Notes under the pieces: model-generated
What the model saw: only the letters and a program-made list of their open reading frames with translations
Databases searched by the model: none
What the model was told of the DNA's origin: nothing
Made by a program: the position numbers and the translations under genes
Assembly (NCBI GenBank): GCA_024703855.1
Contig: CP087965.1
Location: forward strand, 3,216,001 to 3,280,000
Length of the DNA: 64,000 bases
Direction: 5' to 3'
Origin: Polaromonas sp. P2-4
GTDB taxonomy: Bacteria; Pseudomonadota; Gammaproteobacteria; Burkholderiales; Burkholderiaceae_C
In this document: piece by piece, positions 1 through 11,656 of the stretch
How the letters are laid out: every line of letters begins with the position of its first letter
How positions within the stretch are numbered: the stretch's first letter is position 1

Positions 1-735
1 TGGTGGTGATGCCCGATGCCGACCTGGAGCAGGCGGCGGACGCGCTGATCGGTGCTGCCTATGGTTCGGCCGGCGAGCGCTGCATGGCGATCTCGGTCGC
101 CGTGGCGGTGGGCGACGTTGGCGATCGGCTGGTCGCAGCGCTGGCGCCGCGCGTGAGGGCGCTGAAGATCGGCGAGGGCCACCAGGCCGGCGCAGAGATG
201 GGCCCGGTCATCACCAAGCAAGCCAAGCAGCGCATCGAGAGCCTGATCGGCCAGGGCATCGAGGAGGGCGCGCAGGCGGTGGTGGACGGCCGGCACTACA
301 AGGTGCCCGGTTGCGAGAACGGATTTTTTGTCGGCGGCACGCTGCTCGACCATGTCGAGCCGCAGATGGTGGTCTATACCGAGGAGATCTTCGGCCCGGT
401 GCTGTGCGTGCTGCTGCGCGCCGGACTTGGGCCAAGCGGTGGCGCTGATCAATGCCCACGAGTACGGCAACGGCGTGGCGGTGTTCACGCGCGACGGCAA
501 TGTGGCGCGCGAGTTCGTCCGCAACATCAAAGTTGGCATGGTGGGCGTCAACGTGCCGCTGCCGGTGCCCATGGCCTTCAACAGCTTTGGGGGCTGGAAG
601 CGCAGCCTGTTCGGCGACCACCATGCCTACGGCCCCGAGGCCGTGCGTTTTTACACCCGCCACAAGGCCGTGATGCAGCGCTGGCCCGACAGCATTGCCC
701 GTGGCCCGGAATTCGCTTTCCCGCAGATGACCTGA
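1..735 (+). CDS. mmsA: CoA-acylating (methyl)malonate-semialdehyde dehydrogenase, 3' part
   Basis: Only the C-terminal half is present because the window begins inside the gene. It converts malonate or methylmalonate semialdehyde to acetyl- or propionyl-CoA with NAD and CoA. The catalytic cysteine is seen in GSAGERCMA near base 87, followed by the EEIFGPVL block and the late [14 protein letters not shown] motif typical of this aldehyde dehydrogenase branch. The reading frame changes near 416-422, where restoring one CG pair in a CGCG run rejoins the two halves, so the break is probably a sequence error. It lies 36 bases before the NCS1 permease and, with hydA and hydC, fits the last step of reductive uracil or thymine catabolism. 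Family assignment is firm; the exact substrate is inferred from context. Confidence 0.88.
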
Positions 736-771
736 GCCTCAACCCCACTGGAACCACAAGGAGACAAAGCC

Positions 772-2262
772 ATGCGTACGAACATTTACCCGGGCGCGCA
801 AAACGGGCTCTGGAACGAAGACCTGGCGCCCACCAGCGCCGCCCAGCGCACCTGGCGCTGGTACCACTTCGCCGCCCTGTGGGTGGGCATGGTGATGTGC
901 ATTCCGGCCTACACCCTGGCCGCCAGCCTGATTACCAGCGGCATGTCCTGGCAGCAGGCGGTGGGCACGGTGTTTCTCGGCAACCTGATCGTGCTGGTGC
1001 CCATGCTGTTGATCGGGCACGCCGGCGCCAAATACGGCATTCCCTATGCCGTGCTGGCGCGCGCCTCGTTCGGCACGCGCGGCGCGCGGCTGCCCGCGCT
1101 GCTGCGCGCCCTGGTGGCCTGCGGCTGGTACGGCATCCAGACCTGGTTTGGCGGCATGATGATCTACACCCTGGTCGGCGTGCTGCTCGGCCAGCCGCTG
1201 GCGGGCGACAAGATCGCAGGCCTGGGCATCAACCTCGGCCAACTGGTCTGCTTCCTGCTGTTCTGGGCCATCCAGTTCTACTTCGTGGTGCATGGCATCG
1301 AGTCCATCCGCAAGCTCGAGACCTATACCGCGCCGATCAAGATCGTCATCTGCTTCGTGCTGCTGGCCTGGGCCTACAAGCAGGCGGGCGGCTTCGGCCC
1401 CATCCTCGAGCAGCCTTCGCAGTTTGTCGAAGGCGGCAAGAAGGCCGGCCAGTTCAGCGCCGTGTTCTGGCCCTCGCTGACCGCCATGGTCGGTTTCTGG
1501 GCCACGCTGGCGCTCAACATTCCCGACTTCACGCGCTTCGCCAAGTCGCAGCGCGACCAACTCGTCGGCCAGGCCGTGGGCCTGCCCCTGCCCATGGGCC
1601 TGCTGGCGGCGCTGGCAGTGTTCGTGACCTCGGCCACCGTGGTGATTTACGGCAAGGCGTTGTGGGACCCGGTGGACCTGGCCAGCCGCATGAGCGGCGC
1701 AGCGGTGCTGATTGCCCTGATCATTCTGCTGATCGACACCGTGAGTGTGAATCTCGCGGCCAATCTGGTCGGACCGGCCTATGACTTCTCGGCGCTGAAC
1801 CCGCGCCGCATCAGCTACAAGGTCGGCGGCTACATCACGGTGGGCATCGCCATCGCAATCATGCCGTGGAAGATCCTCGAGTCGACCCAAGGCTACATCT
1901 TCACCTGGTTGATCGGTTACTCGGCGCTGCTCGGCCCGGTGGCGGGCATTCTGATCGTCGATTACTACCTGCTGCGCCGCACCGAGCTGCAGGTCGATGA
2001 GCTCTATCGCGAGGGTGGCGAGTACAGCTACCGCGGCGGCTGGAACTGGGTGGCCGTGCTGGCCTTTGTGCTGGGTGTGCTGCCCAACTTGCCGGGCTTT
2101 CTGAACGCGGCCTTTCCGCAGAGCTTCCCCGGCGTCGGCGAGCTGTTCAAGCAGATCTACACCTACGCCTGGTTCGTCGGCTTGGGTATCGCCTCCGTGG
2201 TCTACCGCGTCGGCATGGCCGGCAAGGTGACGGTGCAGGGCACGGCACTGGGCCGCGCATGA
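772..2262 (+). CDS. NCS1 family nucleobase/hydantoin:cation symporter
   Basis: A 496-residue polytopic inner-membrane protein with about twelve hydrophobic segments. The N-terminus carries the NCS1-type sequence [25 protein letters not shown], here cited by its key residues N-x-DL-P and R-TW, followed by glycine-rich helices with VLARASFG. This family imports uracil, cytosine, allantoin or hydantoins with Na+ or H+. The gene is intact, begins after a GGAG-like site, and is followed 49 bases later by dihydropyrimidinase, so uptake of a pyrimidine or 5-substituted hydantoin is the likely job. Which of these substrates is carried cannot be decided from sequence alone. Confidence 0.9.
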   Translation: MRTNIYPGAQNGLWNEDLAPTSAAQRTWRWYHFAALWVGMVMCIPAYTLAASLITSGMSWQQAVGTVFLGNLIVLVPMLLIGHAGAKYGIPYAVLARASFGTRGARLPALLRALVACGWYGIQTWFGGMMIYTLVGVLLGQPLAGDKIAGLGINLGQLVCFLLFWAIQFYFVVHGIESIRKLETYTAPIKIVICFVLLAWAYKQAGGFGPILEQPSQFVEGGKKAGQFSAVFWPSLTAMVGFWATLALNIPDFTRFAKSQRDQLVGQAVGLPLPMGLLAALAVFVTSATVVIYGKALWDPVDLASRMSGAAVLIALIILLIDTVSVNLAANLVGPAYDFSALNPRRISYKVGGYITVGIAIAIMPWKILESTQGYIFTWLIGYSALLGPVAGILIVDYYLLRRTELQVDELYREGGEYSYRGGWNWVAVLAFVLGVLPNLPGFLNAAFPQSFPGVGELFKQIYTYAWFVGLGIASVVYRVGMAGKVTVQGTALGRA

Positions 2263-2268
2263 TGAACC

Positions 2269-2291
2269 GGCCGCCCGCCAGACCGGCGGCC
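2269..2291 (+). other. Intercistronic hairpin between permease and hydA
   Basis: GGCCGCC at 2269-2275 pairs with GGCGGCC at 2285-2291 across a 9-base loop. There is no strong U-tract, so it is more likely an mRNA-stability or attenuation stem than a full terminator. The hydA ribosome site follows it directly. Confidence 0.35.
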
Positions 2292-2311
2292 TCATTTCTG
2301 GAGCAAACCTC

Positions 2312-3760
<1,449 letters not shown>

Positions 3761-3781
3761 AACACATTGCAGGAAAACACC

Positions 3782-5036
3782 ATGGACATGAAAACCTCCC
3801 CCGTCACCGACCAGCTCAGAATCAACGGCGAGCGCCTGTGGGCCACGCTGATGGAGCTCGCCAGCATAGGCGCCACCCCCAAGGGCGGCGTCTGCCGCCT
3901 CACGCTGACCGATCTGGACAAGCAGGGCCGTGACCTCGTGCTCCAATGGGCGCGCGAGGCCGGCATGAGCGTCACGGTGGACAAGATCGGCAATGCCTTC
4001 ATGCGCCGCCCCGGGCGCAACAACGCGCTGCCACCGGTGATGACCGGCAGCCACATCGACACCCAGCCCACCGGCGGCAAGTTCGACGGCAACTACGGCG
4101 TGCTGGCAGGCATCGAGGTGGTACGCACGCTCAACGACCATGGCATCGAGACCGAGGCGCCGATCGAGGTGGCGTTCTGGACCAATGAGGAGGGCTCGCG
4201 CTTCGTGCCGGTGATGATGGGCTCGGGCGTGTTCGCCAAGGCCTTCACGCTCGAGCACGCCTACGCGGCGCGCGACACCGAGGGCAAGTCAGTCAAGGAA
4301 GAGCTGGAGCGCATCGGCTACATCGGATCGCAAGAGCCCGGCGACCATCCCATCGGCGCCTACTTCGAGACCCATATCGAGCAGGGCCCGGTGCTGGAGG
4401 ACCATGACAAGACCATCGGCGTGGTCACCGGCGTGCTCGGCATCCGCTGGTACGACTGCACCGTGACCGGCATGGAGGCCCATGCTGGCCCGACGCCGAT
4501 GGCGCTGCGCAAGGACGCGCTGCAGGTGGCGGCCCGGTTGATGCTGGAGGTGGTGGCCTGCGCGCACTGCCACCCGCCGCATGGCCGCGGCACGGTCGGC
4601 ATGGTGCAGGTGCATCCGAACAGTCGCAACGTGATCCCGGGCCGGGTCAAGTTCAGCATCGACCTGCGCAACGCCAGCGACGCGCTGTGCGAGGCGATGG
4701 ACGCCGACATCCGGGCCGTGGCCGCCAAGCTGAGCGCCGAGACCGGCTTGCCGATCCAGATCGAGCCGGTGTCGTCGTACCCGGCCCAAGCCTTCCATGC
4801 CGACTGTGTGCAGGCCGTGGCGCGCGCCGCCGACAAGCTGGGGTATTCGTCCATGCCGACGGTCTCGGGCGCAGGCCACGATGCGGTCTACATGGCGCGG
4901 CTGGCGCCGGCCGGCATGATCTTCATTCCCTGCAAGGACGGCATCAGCCACAACGAGATCGAAGACGCCCAGCCCGAACACATCACGGCCGGCTGCAACG
5001 TGCTGCTGCACGCCATGCTTGAGCGCCGGGAACTGA
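3782..5036 (+). CDS. hydC: N-carbamoyl-beta-alanine amidohydrolase (Zn-dependent M20/ArgE family)
   Basis: Releases beta-alanine, CO2 and NH3 from N-carbamoyl-beta-alanine; allantoate and N-carbamoyl-amino-acid amidohydrolases share the fold. Motifs include TGSHIDTQPTGGKFDGNYG (first metal His and Asp), WTNEEGSRF (Glu pair), the dimerisation-domain EAHAGPTPM, and GAGHDAVYMARL plus HNEIEDA near the end. I prefer ATG 3782, preceded by AGGA at seven bases, to an upstream TTG. As written the frame runs on to 5176, but restoring a CG at 5023-5027 gives the natural end LERAGN followed by TGA at 5034-5036, leaving 36 bases before the convergent FAD oxidase. It completes the dihydropyrimidine-to-beta-alanine step. 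Confidence 0.88.
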
Positions 5037-5072
5037 AGCGCTGCGCTCTATGCCTGGCGCAGCGCCTGCAGG

Positions 5073-6578
5073 CTAAAAGCGCGGCAAATCGGGGTGCGCC
5101 ATTTGCCCACCGCGCACCAGCATTTTTCCGTATTCGGCGCAGCGTTGCAGTGTCGGAATCACCTTGCCCGGGTTGAGCAAACCCTTGGCATCAAAGGCGC
5201 GCTTCACGCCAAACATCTGCTCGTTTTCTGCGGCAGAAAACTGCACGCACATCGAGTTGAGTTTTTCCACGCCCACGCCATGCTCGCCGGTGATGGTGCC
5301 GCCCATGGCCACGCTGGTTTCCAGGATGTCGGCGCCAAACAGCTCGCAGCGGTGCAACTGGTCAGTGTCGTTGGCATCAAACAAAATCAACGGGTGCAGG
5401 TTGCCATCGCCGGCATGAAACACATTGGCGCAGCGCAGCCCGTACTTCTTTTCCATCCTCGGCAATCGCCAGCAAAATGTCGGCCAGGCGTTTGCGCGGA
5501 ATGGTCGAGTCCATGCACATGTAGTCGGGGCTGATGCGGCCCGAGGCCGGGAACGCATTTTTTCGGCCACTCCAGAAACGCAGGCGCTCGGCTTCGTTCT
5601 GGCTCACCCGCAATCGCTGTCGCGCCACAGCGGGTCAGCACCTCGCTCATGCGGCCAATTTCTTCCTCGACTTCTTCGGGCGTGCCGTCGCTCTCGCACA
5701 GCAAAATCGCCGCGGCCGTCAGGTCATAACCGGCGTGCACAAAGTCTTCCACCGCCGCCGTCATGGGCTTGTCCATCATCTCCAGCCCCGCCGGAATAAT
5801 GCCTGCCGCAATCACCGACGCCACCGCATCACCGGCTTTGCGCAGGTCGTCAAAGCTGGCCATGATGCAGCGCGCCAGCAGCGGCTGGGGCACCAGCTTG
5901 ACGGTCACTTCGGTCGTCACCGCCAGCATGCCTTCGCTGCCGATGATGAGGCTCAGCAGGTCGTAACCCGCGGCGTCCAGCGCATCGCTGCCGAACTCGA
6001 CCTCTTCGCCTTCAATCGTGAAGCCTTTGACCTTGAGCACGTTGTGCACTGTGAGGCCGTACTTGAGGCAATGCACGCCGCCGGAATTTTCGGCCACGTT
6101 GCCGCCTATGGTGCAGGCAATCTGGCTCGAAGGGTCAGGCGCGTAATACAGCCCATGCGGTGCCGCCGCCTCAGAGATCGCCAGGTTGCGCACGCCGCCC
6201 TGCACGACGGCGGTTCGGCTGGCCGGGTCCAGCTTGAGGATTTTGTTGAACTTGGCCAGTGACAGCGTGACGCCCAGCTTGTGCGGCATGGCACCGCCGG
6301 AGAGGCCTGTGCCCGCGCCGCGCGCCACCACCGGGACCTCCAGCGCGTGGCAGGCTTTGAGCACCGCCTGCACTTCGGAATAGGTCTCGGGCAGCGCAAC
6401 GACCAGCGGGCGCTGGCGGTAAGCGGTCAGGCCGTCGCATTCGTAGGGCGTGGTGTCTTCGCGGTTCCAGAGCAGCGCATGGGCTGGCAGCACGGCATTG
6501 AGCGCTTGCACCACCTGCGACTGGCGCTCGGCTTTTTCGTGTAAATAGTGCTGCGGGCTTGATGGGGGGGGCGTTCAT
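5073..6578 (-). CDS. glcD: FAD-linked oxidase, glycolate oxidase GlcD-like subunit
   Basis: A roughly 500-residue FAD protein of the BBE/GlcD family that oxidises 2-hydroxy acids such as glycolate or D-lactate. The FAD-binding PCMH region shows VPVVARGAGTGLSGGAMP and TIGGNVAENSGGVHCLKYG. The C-terminal part has NVFHAGDGNLHPLILFD and TGEHGVGVEK. Three frame changes break it: one in a run of eight G (6564-6571 on the + strand) immediately after the start codon, one near 5615-5625 and one near 5455. Removing one C from the start-proximal tract gives an N-terminus MNAPPSSPQHYLHEKA that runs into the main frame. It converges with hydC. No glcE or glcF follows, so it may act alone as a D-lactate or glycolate dehydrogenase. 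Confidence 0.83.
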
Positions 6579-6693
6579 GCTGGGACTCCTGTCTGAGCTC
6601 AAACTTTAGGGCAAGCGGCGGCTGCCGGGTTGAAGAAATTTAACTGCGTGTGTGAAATGCTGGCGCTGTTTTTGATTTGACCGCAGGGGCTTG

Positions 6694-7241
6694 TGCGGGC
6701 AGGCCGGGTCTCGCCCCGGCAGGGCGAGGCACTTGTTCTTTGCTTCGCCAAAGAAAAGTACCCAAAAGAAAGGCGACCCGCGGTCTGGGTCCCTTCGCTG
6801 CGCTACGGGCACCTTGCGCTGCTCGGAGTGGACGGAAATTTCAGAAACTTGTCTGCTGCGCAGCCTTCGGACATCTAAAATTTTTATCCGTCCCCTCCTG
6901 CGCTGCTCAGCCCAGCCAGGACGGGGCAGTCCGAAAACCAAATACAAAACCACAAAACAAGTATGCGCCATGGCGCGTACTTGTGGGGTTAGGCTGTTGG
7001 TATTTCTCTCCAAAGCCCTTCTGTATGCGCCGAGGAGCGCAGGGCCAGACGGATCAGCTCGCGATTGTCTGAGCCTGCAGGCGAGTTCGAGCGAGACCCC
7101 GGCTGGACCGAGCACCGCAGGGTGCCCTGTAGCGCAGCGAAGGGTCGCAGACAGCAGGGTCGCCTTCTCTTTGCTTACTTTCTCTTGGCGAAGCAAGAGA
7201 AAGTGAGTCTCCCCTGCCGGGGCGAGACCCGGCCTCCGACC
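6694..7241. repeat. Dispersed Burkholderiales-type repeat, inverted pair
   Basis: This 729-base gap between the FAD oxidase and the LysR gene holds no credible gene. Instead 6694-6832 and 7105-7241 are inverted, diverged copies of one sequence, recognised by GGCCGGGTCTCGCCCCGGCA, TTCGCCAAAGAAA and CCCTTCGCTGCGCTACGGGC. The right copy extends leftwards to about 6990. A third copy lies at 63745-64000. Short open frames across it are artefacts of its composition. Confidence 0.85.
6958..6983. repeat. 26-bp near-perfect palindrome at the centre of the inverted repeat
   Basis: The arms CAAGTATGCGCCA and TGGCGCGTACTTG are reverse complements apart from one position. It sits between the two inverted arms of the surrounding repeat and could form a cruciform or be a protein-binding site. 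No function is known to me. Confidence 0.6.
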
Positions 7242-7307
7242 CAAAACAAATCAAAGGTCCAAGAAGTACGAACAGACCCAGCCGGAGGCAAGATTTGGCC
7301 TCCATCC

Positions 7308-8201
7308 TTACCCCAGGCTTTTGCGCAGCCAGTCGGCAAAGGCCGCGCATTCCCAGCGGTCCATAGTGCCGGTGCGCCAGCACAGGTAATGGGCGTGCGG
7401 GCTGGGAATGTTGCGCCCGAAAACCGCGTTGTTGCCCAGCCGCACCAGCGAGCCATTTTCCAGCCAGGGGGCGCCCAGCTTGAGGCGAATCAGCGCGATG
7501 CCCATGCCCGCCGCAGCGGCATCGCACATCAGGCCGATGTCGTTGAACTGGGAGCCATCCGCCGGCTCGGGCCAGTCGAGCTGGTTGGCGGCAAACCAGG
7601 TGCGCCAGGGTTCCAGCGGCGAGCGCAGCAGGCTTTCGCCTTCCAGGTCCTCGGGCGTTTCAAAAGGCCCATGCTCGCGCACAAAAGCGGGTGAGGCCAG
7701 TGGCGTCACCTCGTCTTTGGCCAGGCACACATGCTCCAGGTCGGCATAACGCCCGGTGCCAAAGCGCACGATCAGGTCGGCATCTTCGGCCACCACATCG
7801 AGCAGGGGAATCGACACCTGCAGCGTCAGGTCGATCTCGGGGTAGGCCTCGGTGAACTGGCGCAGGCGCGGAATCAAAATAGAGCGCGCAAACGTCGGCG
7901 TAACGGCCAGCCGCAGCTTGCGTTTGCCGGGGGTGCCGCTTTGCCCCGCCGCACCCGGAAACTTCTGCAGCGTGGCCAGCCCCTCGCGCACATGCGCCAG
8001 GTATTCACTGCCTTCGGTGGTCAACGAAAAATCGGCCCGGCCAAACAGCTTGGTGCCTATGATTTGCTCGAGCTGCTTGACGCGGTGGCTGACCGCGCTG
8101 GGCGTGACGCAGAGTTCTTCGGCCGCCTGCGTTACGCTGCGCAAGCGCGCCAAGGTTTCGAAAGTCAGCAGGCACTGAATGGGGGGGATTCTTGCGTTCA
8201 T
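7308..8201 (-). CDS. LysR-family transcriptional regulator, GcvA-like
   Basis: An intact 297-residue regulator. Residues 1-62 form the winged helix-turn-helix (IPPIQCLLTFETLARLRS, with the VTPSAVSHRVKQLE recognition helix), and the rest is the periplasmic-binding-like effector domain. The N-terminal motif and VRFGTGRYADLEHV resemble the GcvA subgroup. Its start codon overlaps the stop of the upstream metallopeptidase gene in an ATGA, so the two are probably co-transcribed. The regulated target cannot be read from the position; neighbours in the pyrimidine module are one possibility. Confidence 0.9.
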   Translation of the reverse strand: MNARIPPIQCLLTFETLARLRSVTQAAEELCVTPSAVSHRVKQLEQIIGTKLFGRADFSLTTEGSEYLAHVREGLATLQKFPGAAGQSGTPGKRKLRLAVTPTFARSILIPRLRQFTEAYPEIDLTLQVSIPLLDVVAEDADLIVRFGTGRYADLEHVCLAKDEVTPLASPAFVREHGPFETPEDLEGESLLRSPLEPWRTWFAANQLDWPEPADGSQFNDIGLMCDAAAAGMGIALIRLKLGAPWLENGSLVRLGNNAVFGRNIPSPHAHYLCWRTGTMDRWECAAFADWLRKSLG

Positions 8202-9311
8202 GGCGGATCCAGTAGGGGCGCGGGTTGGATGCGCGCGGTTTCGAACTCTTCGGCGCTCAGGCTTTTCTCCAGCCGGGCGAGCATGTTGATGACGGCGGGC
8301 GAGCCCGTTTTTGCGGCCAGGGTCAACCAGGCATGCCCGGCCAATCGGTCGGCTTCAACGCCAGTGCCGGTGGCCAGGGCGTTGGCCCACATGATTTGCG
8401 CGGGCAGGTAGCCCTTTTGCGCCGCACGCTGGAACCAGGCGGCAGAGGCGGCTAAATCCACGCTGACAATGCTTCCCGCGCAAATAGGCCAGGCCGACAA
8501 AAAACGCAGCGCTGCGTTGCGCGTTGCGCATGGAGTCGTGACGGGCCTTGCCGGAGCGCAGCACGATCTGGGGTACCACGTCCTGACCGTTGGCTAAAGC
8601 CTCCATCTGCCAAAACATGCGCTGGTTAAAAGCCTTGGCGCGGCTGATGGCCTCTTCGGTGGGCAGGCCAAGATCAGGCTGCCTGGCCACTGCCTCGCTT
8701 AACACGACCAGTGCCTCCAGCGGCGTGGCGCCCCTGGGCATGGCGGGCGAATACCAGGCGGCGAGCATGAGCCGGTCAAGATCCATCAGCATGTCGCGCC
8801 GGTAGGGGAAATAGCTCAGTACGGTCTTGCCCGAGGGGTGACCCGGGATGCCCATCACGTGCATGATTTCGTGAAATGCGCAGCGCCAGGCATTCCGGGA
8901 GCGCATCTTCACCTGCACCTTCTCGTAGGACGCGTTGCTCCGCTTGAGGTGAGCGGTGTAGCAGGGTTGGTTGTCCTGCAAGTCGGTGTCGCTGACGACT
9001 TCGAGATCCAGCGTGGCGGCGGTCTCGGCGTCGGCTTGCCCGGACACATCAATAATCTGGATGCGGGCAATGTCTGTTGCCGCTTTCAGCGCGCTCAGGA
9101 TGTGCTCACGGTGACGCGAGGCGTCGGCACCATGAATACGGTAGCGAATGGTGGTGTCCCAGCGCAGGACCTGTTTGGGCGTACCACGCTGGTCCCACAG
9201 GCTTTCCCAGACCGTTTGCAGGTCGTCGTCGAGCTTGTCGGCGTGCGCCGTGCCCAGACCGAGGCACAGCAGCAGGCCCCCGAGCCTGTTGAGTAAGTGC
9301 AGCCCTGTCAT
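8198..9311 (-). CDS. Secreted putative zinc metallopeptidase with C-terminal Sel1-type repeats
   Basis: The product has a signal peptide (hydrophobic core LLLCLGLGTAHA), then a region of about 200 residues with HEIMHVMGIPGH, a zinc-peptidase-type HExxH followed by a glycine turn and a third His, as in DUF2927/metzincin-like proteins. The C-terminus contains Sel1/TPR-like segments (AYLRGxx...AASAAWFQRAAQKGYLPAQIMWANALATGTG). The frame breaks at 8476-8481, where a CG pair is missing from CGCGCG; restoring it joins the two parts. A periplasmic or secreted location is predicted. Substrate and role are unknown. It lies between purU and the LysR gene on the same strand. Confidence 0.72.
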
Positions 9312-9332
9312 GGCGCCATGCCGATCGGTTGG

Positions 9333-10181
9333 TTATTTGAAAATCACCGTTTTGTGACCGTTCAGCAGCACGCGGTGTTCACTGTGCCATAGCACGGCGC
9401 GCGCCAGCACCTGGCTTTCGGTGTCGCGGCCCATGGCGGTCAGGTCTTCCACGGTTTTGCTGTGGTCGGCGCGTGCCACGTCCTGCTCGATGATGGGGCC
9501 TTCGTCCAGGTCGGCCGTCACATAGTGGGCGGTTGCGCCTATCAGTTTTACGCCGCGGTCATGCGCCTGGTAATAAGGCTTGGCGCCCTTGAAGCTGGGC
9601 AAAAACGAGTGGTGGATGTTGATGGCGCGGCCTGCCAGCTTGCGGCACAGGTCGTTGGAAAGAATTTGCATGTAACGCGCCAGCACCACCAGTTCGGCGC
9701 CTTCCGACTCGATGATCTCCAGCTGTTTGGCCTCGACCTGGGTCTTGGTCGCTGCAGTAACGGGCAAGTGATGAAAGGGGATGTTGTAGCTGGCCGCCAG
9801 CTGGTAAAACTCGCGGTGGTTGGCAACGATGGCGCGCACGTCGAGTGGCAGCAGGCCCGACTTGCAGCGAAACAGCAGGTCGTTGAGGCAATGGCCTTCC
9901 TTGCTGACCATGATGACGGTGCGCATCGGCTGGGTGGTGGCATGCAGCTTCCAGTTCATCTGGAAGGGCTCCGCAAAGGTCGTCAACTGAGTTTTGAGCT
10001 CTTCGTGCGTCAGCTGGTCGCAGGCGAACTGCACGCGCATGAAAAACAGGCCCGTGTCATGGTCGTTGTACTGGGCGGCCTCTTCAATGTTGCCGCCGTT
10101 TTGGAACAAAAATCCGGAAACGGCATGAACAATGCCCCGGCGGTCCGGGCAGGACAGGGTCAGGATGTAAGCGTGATTCAT
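9333..10181 (-). CDS. purU: Formyltetrahydrofolate deformylase
   Basis: Hydrolyses 10-formyl-THF to formate and THF. The 282-residue protein has an N-terminal ACT domain (ILTLSCPDRRGIVHAVSGFL) and a C-terminal formyltransferase-like domain with the catalytic block INIHHSFLPSFKGAKPYYQA and the late DEGPIIEQDVARADH. The start at 10181 gives the canonical MNHAYILTLSCPDRRGI N-terminus; an upstream in-frame extension is not conserved-looking. It is divergent from the aminotransferase across 132 bases. Intact. Confidence 0.95.
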   Translation of the reverse strand: MNHAYILTLSCPDRRGIVHAVSGFLFQNGGNIEEAAQYNDHDTGLFFMRVQFACDQLTHEELKTQLTTFAEPFQMNWKLHATTQPMRTVIMVSKEGHCLNDLLFRCKSGLLPLDVRAIVANHREFYQLAASYNIPFHHLPVTAATKTQVEAKQLEIIESEGAELVVLARYMQILSNDLCRKLAGRAINIHHSFLPSFKGAKPYYQAHDRGVKLIGATAHYVTADLDEGPIIEQDVARADHSKTVEDLTAMGRDTESQVLARAVLWHSEHRVLLNGHKTVIFK

Positions 10182-10313
10182 AGGGCATGAATTGTCGCAG
10201 GTGACGCCGATTGCTGCTACCCGCGCCCGGTTCCCCCAAGGCAAACCGGGCGCGGGAGTGCCAAAATGGCATGCAACCCTTTTTAAAACGACCTCTGCCT
10301 GCAGGAGACCGAC

Positions 10314-11656
10314 ATGGCTTACCAAGACTTCAACATGGAGCACCACTGGCTGCCGTTCACGCCCAACCGCAGCTTCAAAAAGACCCGCGGATTTTTCGTG
10401 GCGGCCGACGGCATGCACTTCACCACGCACGACGGCAAGCAGGTGATTGACGGCATTTCCAGCCTGTGGTGCGTGGGCGCGGGCCACAACCGCAAGCCGA
10501 TCAACGAAGCCATCAAAAAGCAACTCGACACGCTGGACTACGCGACGGCGTTCCAGGCCAGCAACGACCAGGCCTTCAAGGCGGCCGAAATGATTGCCGC
10601 CATGGCGCCCGGCGACCTGAACAAGGTGCTGTTCTGCAGTTCCGGCTCCGAAGCGGCCGACACGTCCCTGAAAGTGGCGCTGGCCTACCACCACCGCGCG
10701 TGGCGAAGGCCACCGCAATGTGTTCATTGGCCGCGAAAAGGGCTACCACGGCGTGGGCTTCGGCGGCATGAGCGTGGGTGGCATTCCCGCCAACCGTAAA
10801 GTCTATGGTGCGGCATTGTTGCCGCGCGTGGACCACCTGCGCTTCATCCATGACCCCGTCAACCATGCCTATATCAATGGCGTGGAGCCCGAATGGCAGG
10901 AAGACATCTTGCTGGAGCTGGAACAGCGCATTTTGCCGCTGCATGACCCCAGCAACATCGTGGCGGTGATTGTCGAGCCGGTGGCGGGTAGCGCCGGCTG
11001 GTATTTGCCGCCCAAGGGTTACCTGATGCGCTTGCGCGAGATCTGCGACAAGCACGGCATCCTGCTGATTTTTGACGAAGTGATCACCGGTTTTGGCCGC
11101 CTGGGCAGCAACTTCGGCGCCGACTATTACGGCGTGGTGCCCGACATGCTGAACTTCGCCAAATGCGTGACCAATGGTGTGATTCCCCTGGGCGGCGTCA
11201 TCTGCTCTGACCGCATTTACGACGCGATGATGAATGCCCACGCCGGCAGCCCGGACCATGTGGTCGAGTTCTTTCATGGCTACACCTACTCGGGCCACCC
11301 GGTGGCGTGTGCGGCAGCCATTGCCACGCTGGAACTGTTCCAGCAGGAAGACCTGTTCGAGCGTGCCGGCCGGATGGGCCAGGTGCTGGGCGACGCCATG
11401 CACAGCGGCCTCAAGGGCCTGCCCAATGTCATCGGCATCCGCAGTCTGGGCCTGGCGGGCGCGGTGGAGCTGTCATCGATTGCCGGTGCGCCGGGCAAAC
11501 GGGCTTACGACATCTTCATGGACTGTTTCCACCACGGCGTGCTGGTGCGTCCGGCCGGAGAAAACATCGTGATCTGCCCGCCCTACATCGTCGAGAAAGC
11601 GCACATTGACCGCATCGTCAATGTGCTGGCTGACGCGATTCTGCAAGCATGGTTGA
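10314..11656 (+). CDS. Beta-alanine:pyruvate (omega-amino acid) aminotransferase, class III PLP
   Basis: Transfers the amino group of beta-alanine to pyruvate, giving malonate semialdehyde, which links hydC to mmsA. The N-terminus HHWLPFTPNR, the SSGSEAADTSLK block, IVEPVAGSAGWYLPPKGYL, the PLP-aspartate region LLIFDEVITGFGR, and PLGGVICSD (active-site region) are typical of omega-amino acid transaminases. The frame breaks at 10695-10701 by loss of one CG. At the C-terminus one extra T near 11642 hides the natural end ADAIRKHG with stop 11654-11656; without that correction the frame runs to 11718. A diverged copy of its 3' end exists at 34318-34593. RBS is AGGAGA before ATG. Confidence 0.9.

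Noticed and set aside
5037..5176. A 47-residue C-terminal extension of the carbamoyl hydrolase overlapping the FAD oxidase
   Set aside because: Restoring one CG at 5023-5027 ends the protein naturally at 5036. The extension has no family similarity and lies on the complement of the oxidase.
6691..7206. Several open frames of 60-210 codons in the gap between the FAD oxidase and LysR genes
   Set aside because: They lie on the inverted repeat arms, are low in conserved features, and the same frames recur on the third repeat copy at the window end. They are repeat artefacts, not genes.
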